Assembly: GCA_030747575.1 (NCBI GenBank)
Contig: JASLKI010000229.1
Location: 1 to 6,091 of the forward strand
Length of the DNA: 6,091 bases
DNA from: Verrucomicrobiota bacterium
GTDB lineage: Bacteria; Verrucomicrobiota; Verrucomicrobiia; Limisphaerales; UBA1096
Direction: 5' to 3'
In this document: positions 1-4,286 of the stretch, piece by piece
Layout: each line of letters begins with the position of its first letter
Numbering within the stretch: position 1 is the first letter of the stretch
Made by a program: the position numbers and the translations under genes
The notes under the pieces: model-generated
Seen by the model: only the letters and a program-made list of their open reading frames with translations
What the model was told of the DNA's origin: nothing
The model's database searches: none

Positions 1-851
1 CCGCCGTCGGACAGGCGCAGCCAACCGCCCTTGGGCAGTGCGATCGTTTCGGTTTGCGCTTGGCCAAGCGTGACGATGCCGATGCCGGTCTCGGGCGGCG
101 TCATCTCTTTCAATTGCTCGGTGGCCTTGGTCAAACCACCCACTTGGCCAAGTGTGAGGAACAGCAGGATGATCACCCCGACGCCCATGACGATGCCTTG
201 CATCACGTCGGTCCACACCACCGCGCGGAAGCCGCCAAACGCCGTGTACACGATCACCGAAAACGCGAACACCAGCAGGCACAGCACGTAGTCCGGCTCC
301 GTGTTGCCGATCCACGGCAGTCCGTCGATCGCGCCGCCGATGGCGTTGACGGCCGATTGATAAATGGCCACGTCCTGCAGCAGGGTGGTCATGATTTTGC
401 TGCCGGCCTTGAACTGGGCGAGAAGATAGAAAAACATAAAAAAGAGCACCAGCAGCGTGGCTATCATCCCGACCGACTCGGAGCGGAAACGCGCCTTGAT
501 GAGGTCGGGAATCGTCACTGCGCCGGACTGGCGGGCGAGCCGGTTCACGCGCTTGCCGAGCAGCCCCATGCCGACGAGCGGCACCAGCATGTAGCTGGCG
601 ATCCACAGCGCCAGCACCCAGCCGTGTGTGTAAACCAGCGACGGGAATCCCATGAAACTGCCGCCGGACGAGCTGGTTGCCGCGAAGGTCAGCGCGAACG
701 CCCATAGCCCAAGGCTGCGGCCGCCGAGGAAATATTCGCCGACAAACTCTTTTTTTCGCCGCACCCGGCTCGAAAGCCAAGCGAGGAAAAAGACGCCGAG
801 CAGATAAATCGCAAAAGTGATGAGGGCCGAGTTGGCAGTAGTCTCGTTCAC
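1..851 (-). CDS. PanF-like sodium:solute symporter (SSS family), C-terminus beyond the window
   Basis: A sodium-coupled inner-membrane importer of the SSS family, most like the sodium/pantothenate symporter PanF; pantothenate as substrate is inferred from resemblance. 283 codons are present and the frame is still open at the left edge. Visible family features: a first hydrophobic helix (about 9-28), the EYFLGGRS motif (39-46), the TSSSGGSFMG stretch (59-68) where this family has its sodium- and substrate-contacting helix break, TIPDLIKARF (113-122), and the signature FGGFRAVVWTDVMQG (205-219). Full-length family members run to roughly 480-550 residues, so about half is missing. The start is GTG, chosen because it sits 7 bases after a perfect AGGAGG and overlaps the stop of the DUF997 gene by 4 bases (GTGA). 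That overlap implies translational coupling. The gene contains two exact copies of the CTTGGCCAAG palindrome, read as LGQ at 234-236 and 262-264. Family assignment is firm; substrate is not. Confidence 0.93.
   Translation of the reverse strand, partial: MNETTANSALITFAIYLLGVFFLAWLSSRVRRKKEFVGEYFLGGRSLGLWAFALTFAATSSSGGSFMGFPSLVYTHGWVLALWIASYMLVPLVGMGLLGKRVNRLARQSGAVTIPDLIKARFRSESVGMIATLLVLFFMFFYLLAQFKAGSKIMTTLLQDVAIYQSAVNAIGGAIDGLPWIGNTEPDYVLCLLVFAFSVIVYTAFGGFRAVVWTDVMQGIVMGVGVIILLFLTLGQVGGLTKATEQLKEMTPPETGIGIVTLGQAQTETIALPKGGWLRLSDG
57..70. repeat. CTTGGCCAAG palindrome (14-bp form) inside the symporter gene
   Basis: Perfect palindrome CGCTTGGCCAAGCG, read on the minus strand as Thr-Leu-Gly-Gln-Ala around residues 261-265 of the symporter. 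Confidence 0.85.
141..154. repeat. CTTGGCCAAG palindrome (14-bp form, CA/TG flanks) inside the symporter gene
   Basis: Perfect palindrome CACTTGGCCAAGTG, 71 bp from the previous copy. The flanks differ from the 57-70 copy but remain symmetric. Read on the minus strand as Thr-Leu-Gly-Gln-Val around residues 233-237. Confidence 0.85.
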
Positions 852-1126
852 GGCGATTCCTCCTCGTCCTCGTCATTCTTTAGGGCACGCAGGCAGAACC
901 AAAACGTGAAGGCGTTCGCGGTCATCCACGGTGCCACGACGCCCCAAAACACCCAGCCCGGAAAGCCCAACACGGTGGACATCTCCTCCGGTGCGAGGTC
1001 GTAGCCGTTGGCCGCGCTGTAGCCGATCACCCACACCGCGCACCCCAGCCAAGCCAGCAGGATAAGCCACAACTCGCGCCGGCTTTGGCACAAGCTGCGT
1101 TTCTCGGCGCTGGAGGATTCACTCAT
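848..1126 (-). CDS. DUF997 (YhdT-like) small membrane protein
   Basis: A 92-residue protein with two predicted membrane helices (about 19-38 and 57-80), a charged Arg/Lys N-terminal tail and an acidic C-terminal tail (NDEDEEE, 84-90). The GFPGWVFWGVVAP stretch (54-66) resembles the GFPRWFEMACILTP region of E. coli YhdT, the DUF997 protein encoded just before panF. Its stop overlaps the symporter GTG by 4 bases, so the two are surely co-expressed. The family's role is not established; a small accessory subunit of the symporter is the natural guess from conserved pairing. The ATG has no good Shine-Dalgarno. A 14-bp palindrome lies 25 bp upstream of the start. Family call is good, function unknown. 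Confidence 0.85.
   Translation of the reverse strand: MSESSSAEKRSLCQSRRELWLILLAWLGCAVWVIGYSAANGYDLAPEEMSTVLGFPGWVFWGVVAPWMTANAFTFWFCLRALKNDEDEEESP
859..864 (-). promoter_or_regulatory. Shine-Dalgarno AGGAGG for the symporter
   Basis: Perfect AGGAGG on the minus strand, 7 bases before the GTG at 851-849. It lies inside the Asp/Glu-rich tail of the DUF997 gene and fixes the unusual GTG start of the symporter. It is the only canonical ribosome site I see in the window; the other starts have weak or no Shine-Dalgarno sequence. Confidence 0.8.
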
Positions 1127-1151
1127 CGGTTTTCAGGATTCATCCGAGATG

Positions 1152-1165
1152 CGCTTGGCCAAGCG
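1152..1165. repeat. Intergenic copy of the CTTGGCCAAG palindrome (14-bp form)
   Basis: Perfect 14-bp palindrome CGCTTGGCCAAGCG in the 123-bp gap between the PLP enzyme stop and the DUF997 start, ending 25 bp before that ATG. It is identical to the copy at 57-70, and the shared block is 15 bases including the preceding G. It has no loop and no T-run, so it does not look like a terminator. I see no convincing -35/-10 pair elsewhere in this gap. Confidence 0.85.
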
Positions 1166-1249
1166 GGGTTGGTGTTTCGCGACCGCTGCGGGGAGAGGGA
1201 GAGTGCTCCATATCTATTTGGTTGTGCCGCATGCCATTTAATCGTTGAG

Positions 1250-2359
1250 TTAAAAAGTGATCTTGCGGGCGCGGGCGGTGACTTGCCATTGGTCGGTGAG
1301 TTTTCCGCCTCGGATCACGTGCGCCCGGTCGTACAGCGCGACGGTCGGGCAGATATGCCGCGGGATGCCGTAGAGGCAGTCGCCGACATTGAATCGCCGC
1401 GCCTCCGCCGTGCTGAGCGTGAGGTGCTCCTCGCTGTGCACGACCGGTTCGGCGTTGTCGAGGCCTTTGAATTGGACGCGCGGATGCGGGTTCTCCGCCG
1501 CGACCGCCTTGTGGCCGAGATCGAGCGTGATGCAGTCGCTGCCCGGTTTGCTGATGACGCGAGTGAGCAGCACGGCGGCGTTTTGGTATTCGAGATCGGG
1601 GAACGCGTCGCGATAGCCGAAGTCCCACAGCAGCGTCGTACCGGGGCTGCACTCGTGGTCGGTGTCTTGCGCGTGAAACGGGAATGTCGGCGTGCCACCG
1701 CCGACCACGCCCGGCACCGACAGCCCGTCGACCTCGAGGCCGGTGCGGAACTGGCGCACCTGGTCCATCATCGTCTGCCACTTGGCCAGGCGCTTGGCCG
1801 GGTCGCCCTCGTGCAGGTGTCCGTCGTAAAGATGCAGCCCCGCCGGCTCGACACCGGGCAACTGGCCAATGAGCTTGTACAGCGTCGCCGCCGCTTGGCC
1901 GGGCGCGATGCCGGTGCGGCCCATGCCGACATCGAGGTCGAGCCAGACGGGAAGGGTGACGCCGGCGGCTTGGGCAGCTTGGGCAAGGTTGCCGACCGCC
2001 TCGGCGTCGTCGGCGATGGTTGAAAAACGGACGTCGCGAAACCAGCCGCCCAGGCCAAGCAGACGGTCGATGTTGGGGCCGGCCGGCTGGTTGGCCAGCA
2101 GCACGTCTTTTGCGCCCGCTTCGCCAAGCATCTCCGCCTCGGCGATGGTGGCGCACTTGAACTTGCTGATGCCGGCCTTGAGTTGCAACTGCACGATCTC
2201 GGCCATCTTGTGCGTCTTGACGTGGGGTCGCAGCCGCTCTGCCTGGCCAAGTGCGGCGATCATGCGGCGGATGTTTTCGCCGATGCGCTCAGGGTAAACG
2301 AGAAGGGCGGGCGAGGGTATCTCGTCCGGGTTGGCGAGCGTGTGCCAGTCTTCCGCCAT
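1250..2359 (-). CDS. PLP-dependent D-threonine aldolase / D-serine dehydratase family enzyme
   Basis: A cytosolic fold-type III PLP enzyme of the D-threonine aldolase / eukaryotic-type D-serine dehydratase family: an alanine-racemase-like barrel followed by a beta domain. Its 369 residues are a normal full length. IPSPALLVY (14-22) is the usual opening; RPHVKTHK (44-51) carries the PLP Schiff-base lysine K48; LDVGMGRTG (142-150) and GGGTPTF (220-226) line the cofactor pocket; ECSPGTT (236-242) and LDLGHKAV (279-286) are family motifs; HSEEHLTL (308-315) and PRHICPT (333-339) lie at the metal site. The last gives His335-x-Cys337. From family knowledge, D-serine dehydratase and D-threo-3-hydroxyaspartate dehydratase use His-x-Cys for zinc, while characterised D-threonine aldolases use His-x-Asp, so a dehydratase is somewhat favoured here. 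The ATG is 6 bases after the RidA stop, indicating one transcript. Exact substrate is unknown. Confidence 0.9.
   Translation of the reverse strand: MAEDWHTLANPDEIPSPALLVYPERIGENIRRMIAALGQAERLRPHVKTHKMAEIVQLQLKAGISKFKCATIAEAEMLGEAGAKDVLLANQPAGPNIDRLLGLGGWFRDVRFSTIADDAEAVGNLAQAAQAAGVTLPVWLDLDVGMGRTGIAPGQAAATLYKLIGQLPGVEPAGLHLYDGHLHEGDPAKRLAKWQTMMDQVRQFRTGLEVDGLSVPGVVGGGTPTFPFHAQDTDHECSPGTTLLWDFGYRDAFPDLEYQNAAVLLTRVISKPGSDCITLDLGHKAVAAENPHPRVQFKGLDNAEPVVHSEEHLTLSTAEARRFNVGDCLYGIPRHICPTVALYDRAHVIRGGKLTDQWQVTARARKITF
1781..1790. repeat. Degenerate palindrome copy, CTTGGCCAGG
   Basis: One change from CTTGGCCAAG, followed at once by a second partial copy (CTTGGCCGGG, 1793-1802). Here the minus-strand frame differs from the exact copies: it reads Leu-Ala-Lys rather than Leu-Gly-Gln. 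It may be chance within a GC-rich Ala/Lys stretch. Confidence 0.35.
2242..2251. repeat. One-mismatch palindrome copy in the PLP enzyme gene
   Basis: CCTGGCCAAG on plus, CTTGGCCAGG on minus, read as Leu37-Gly38-Gln39 in the same codon phase as the exact copies. The change is a synonymous CAA to CAG, as expected of an eroded copy. Confidence 0.5.
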
Positions 2360-2365
2360 GCGGAT

Positions 2366-2827
2366 TTAGTCGATCTCGAAGATGGCCTCGATCTCGGTGG
2401 AGATGTTGCCGGGCAATGAGCCCATGCCGACCGCGCTGCGTGCGCCGACGCCGTTTTCCTCGCCCCAAACCTGCGCGAACAATTCGCTACAGCCATTGAT
2501 GACCTTCGGGTGGTCGGGGAAGTCGGGCGTGCAGTTGACCATGCCGAGCACCTTGATGACGCGCTGGACGCGGTCGAGGCTGACGAGATTGGCCCGGAGC
2601 GTGGCGAGCATCGTGAGGCCGACCTGCCGGGCGGACTTGTACCCGGCGTCCAGGTTGAGGTCGTCGCCGACGCGGCCGGTCATCAGTGTGCCGTCGGACT
2701 GCACCGGTCCGTGGCCGGAGAGGTAGGCGAGATTGCCGGTGATGACGATCGGTTTGTAAACGCCCATCGGCGCCGGGGCGGGCGGGAGTTCAAGCCCGAG
2801 TTCCACTATTTTTGCGTCTGCGCTCAT
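2366..2827 (-). CDS. RidA / YjgF / UK114-family protein
   Basis: A 153-residue RidA-superfamily protein. The family forms trimers, and its founding members hydrolyse 2-aminoacrylate and related imines released by PLP enzymes. This one belongs to the longer subgroup with a PPAPAPMGVYKP opening (15-26), TGNLAYLSGHGPV (30-42), GDDLNLDAGY (54-63), VKVLG-like IKVLGMVN (91-98), DHPKVINGCSELF (105-117) and GARSAVGM (128-135). Arg130 aligns with the substrate-binding Arg105 of E. coli RidA, and TEIEAIFE (144-151) gives the usual terminal acidic strand. With the key arginine present, deaminase activity is plausible but unproved in this subgroup. The next gene, 6 bases on, is a PLP enzyme of the dehydratase/aldolase family, a fitting partner. 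The ATG is preceded by a run of eight A on the minus strand and no true Shine-Dalgarno; AAGGAG is present but too far upstream. Confidence 0.92.
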   Translation of the reverse strand: MSADAKIVELGLELPPAPAPMGVYKPIVITGNLAYLSGHGPVQSDGTLMTGRVGDDLNLDAGYKSARQVGLTMLATLRANLVSLDRVQRVIKVLGMVNCTPDFPDHPKVINGCSELFAQVWGEENGVGARSAVGMGSLPGNISTEIEAIFEID

Positions 2828-2880
2828 GATTTTTTTTGCCGGTGTCGCTCCTTCGGGGCTTCGGCTTGGCTAGGTGTTGC

Positions 2881-2902
2881 GGACGGCTGGGGACAGCCAT
2901 CC
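2881..2902 (-). other. RNA hairpin between the UVR-motif gene and ridA-like gene
   Basis: GGACGGCTG (2881-2889) and CAGCCATCC (2894-2902) flank a 4-base loop. In the minus-strand transcript this forms a 9-bp stem with one G-U pair; on the plus strand the same position would be a C-A mismatch, so the fold suits the transcribed strand. It begins 17 bases after the UVR-gene stop. No T-run follows, so it is not a classical intrinsic terminator. It may protect the upstream mRNA, attenuate transcription into ridA, or be a copy of a dispersed repeat. Confidence 0.45.
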
Positions 2903-2919
2903 CTATCCATGCGTGAGGA

Positions 2920-3699
2920 TCAGGCCTTCTTTTTGACGCTGATTCTTTTGAGTTGGTCGCGGAGCTTGGCGGCGCTCTCGTAATCTTCCTGATCGATTGC
3001 TGAGCCCAGTTTGTGCTCGAGTTTCTCGCGCTTGGTCATCGGCTTTTTCTCGGCGGCCTCTTTCTCGACATCCTTGAGCCATTCGCCAAGGGAGTGAACC
3101 TCCATGCCGTTGTCGACCAGTTCCTCGCGGCCCATCTCGGTGTAGAACAGGTTCAGCTCCTCGATCGCAGCGATGATTTCCGCGATGGCGGCATCGTAGT
3201 TCCCATCGGCGAGAAGCTCTGTCCCGACGGCACGAACCTGCATCATGATCGTCTGCGGGCGGAACTGCTGGAAGCTCTGGCCGATATCATCCTGCGCGGC
3301 GAAGTCCTGCACGAAGTCGAGCAACTCAAGGATGTGCTCGGTGTCGCGCTCGACGGCCTCGAAGTCCTCAAGCTCGAAATTGCAAATGCTGCGGTGATGA
3401 TACTGGATGGCCTCCTGCTGGAGCTTGGCGCACTCGTCGGGGTTGATGGTGAAGGTGTCGTCCTTGCCGCTGTGTTTTTTGCGAAACTCCTCAAGGCGGT
3501 TCACAAAGTGGTCAAGCAGGGTGGGGTGTCCGAACGGCCGCTTGCCGTCGGGGCGATACTGCGCGTTCATCTGTAGCAAACCGAGGTCGATTCGCAACTG
3601 CAGCTTGTCCGCACCATCCTCGCCCTTGACCCGGCGTGCGTCCACGCGGCCAAGGCGGTAGTCCCAGTTTTGGAGGACTTTTGTGATGTCGTCAATCAT
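2920..3699 (-). CDS. UVR (UvrB/UvrC) motif-containing protein
   Basis: A 259-residue soluble protein with no signal peptide or membrane helix. The C-terminal part (about 222-255, with REKLEHKLGSAI, DYESAAKLRDQL) is a clear UVR motif, the short helical hairpin by which UvrB and UvrC bind each other and which also occurs in McsA and Clp-type regulators. There is no nuclease, helicase or zinc-finger domain, so this is not UvrB, UvrC or McsA. The N-terminal half has a conserved-looking block (DKLQLRIDLGLLQM, 31-44; RPDGKRPFGH, 49-58); the middle (about 85-190) is helical, with ELLADGNYDAAIAEI (161-175) resembling a TPR-type helix pair. I associate this architecture with uncharacterised planctomycete and verrucomicrobial proteins. 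It starts 47 bp after the DUF192 stop, probably in the same transcript. Its role is unknown; protein-protein docking is the safest inference. Confidence 0.85.
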   Translation of the reverse strand: MIDDITKVLQNWDYRLGRVDARRVKGEDGADKLQLRIDLGLLQMNAQYRPDGKRPFGHPTLLDHFVNRLEEFRKKHSGKDDTFTINPDECAKLQQEAIQYHHRSICNFELEDFEAVERDTEHILELLDFVQDFAAQDDIGQSFQQFRPQTIMMQVRAVGTELLADGNYDAAIAEIIAAIEELNLFYTEMGREELVDNGMEVHSLGEWLKDVEKEAAEKKPMTKREKLEHKLGSAIDQEDYESAAKLRDQLKRISVKKKA

Positions 3700-3746
3700 C
3701 CGGGCGGTAGTGTGCCTAAAACCGGCGCAAAGTCAATGCCAGCCGA

Positions 3747-4286
3747 TCACTTGGCCCGAACCGAGACCGCCAGCGAGCCACGCTCGGTGGCGAGCACTGT
3801 GCCGGGCTGGATGCCGTTTTTGGCGAACCAGCCCTGGTTGACCTCGAGTGCGTACTGCACGCGGGCCGAGCGCGACTCGACCGGCTGGGTGTTGCCGGGG
3901 TGCAGGTCGTAAATCTCGATCACGCGGCTGGCGCGGTCGATGTAGGCGATCGACAGCGGCACGGTGGTATTTTTCATCCAAAAACCGGTCTGATGCGGGC
4001 GTGGGAAAACGAAGAGCATGCCCTCGTTCTTCGGCATCGTCGTGCGGTGCATCATGCCGGCCTGGCGCTCAAGGTTTTCGTCGGCGATCTCGACGGTCAA
4101 CTCGGCCGCGCCGAGGTAGAGCTTGATCGTCTCGAGCCGGGGCTGTGCCGGGTCGGTCACGGGGTTGGCGGGCGGAGCAGGCGTTGGGGCACTCGGGGGC
4201 ATGGCGGTTTTTTCCTTCTCGCAACTGGTGGCCAACAGCAGGGCGGCGAGCCCAAGCACTTGGCCAAGTTTGTTTGTGTGTTTCAT
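3747..4286 (-). CDS. DUF192-family lipoprotein
   Basis: A 179-residue exported protein. Residues 1-21 are a lipoprotein signal (two early lysines, hydrophobic LGLAALLLA, lipobox Ala-Thr-Ser before Cys22), followed by a Pro/Ala-rich linker (about 28-50). The DUF192 domain spans about 52-176, with GMMHRTTMPKNEGMLFVF (77-94), FWMKNTTVPLSIAYID (102-117) and ALEVNQGWFAKNGIQPG (146-162), all family hallmarks. The biochemical function of DUF192 is not established; members are typically secreted or membrane-anchored. Its ATG overlaps the stop of the phosphoesterase gene by 4 bases (ATGA), implying coupling, and no Shine-Dalgarno is evident. A CTTGGCCAAG palindrome lies in the signal-peptide region, coding Leu7-Gly8-Gln9. 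Confidence 0.92.
   Translation of the reverse strand: MKHTNKLGQVLGLAALLLATSCEKEKTAMPPSAPTPAPPANPVTDPAQPRLETIKLYLGAAELTVEIADENLERQAGMMHRTTMPKNEGMLFVFPRPHQTGFWMKNTTVPLSIAYIDRASRVIEIYDLHPGNTQPVESRSARVQYALEVNQGWFAKNGIQPGTVLATERGSLAVSVRAK
4258..4269. repeat. CTTGGCCAAG palindrome (12-bp form) in the lipoprotein signal sequence
   Basis: Perfect palindrome ACTTGGCCAAGT, only 17 bases inside the start of the DUF192 gene, read on the minus strand as Leu-Gly-Gln at residues 7-9. Confidence 0.85.

Noticed and set aside
54..707. Plus-strand open frame of 217 codons opposite the symporter
   Set aside because: His/Arg/Gln-rich antisense shadow; the minus strand here encodes SSS-family signatures in one unbroken frame.
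1152..1165. Palindrome as an intrinsic terminator after the PLP enzyme gene
   Set aside because: It has no loop and no following T-run, and the same sequence recurs inside genes, so termination is an unlikely function.
1085..2023. Long plus-strand open frame (312 codons) opposite the PLP enzyme
   Set aside because: It mirrors a gene with clear family motifs on the minus strand. Its translation is Arg/Ala/Val-rich with no recognisable domain, as expected for the opposite strand of GC-rich coding DNA.
1140..2156. Minus-strand open frame of 338 codons in a second frame over the PLP enzyme
   Set aside because: Arg/Pro/His-rich translation without motifs; a frame-shifted shadow of the real gene caused by few stop codons in GC-rich sequence.
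3708..3736. TTGACT on the minus strand upstream of the UVR-motif gene as a possible -35 box
   Set aside because: No acceptable -10 hexamer at 16-18 bp spacing, and a start there would leave almost no leader before the ATG. Read-through from the DUF192 gene is simpler.
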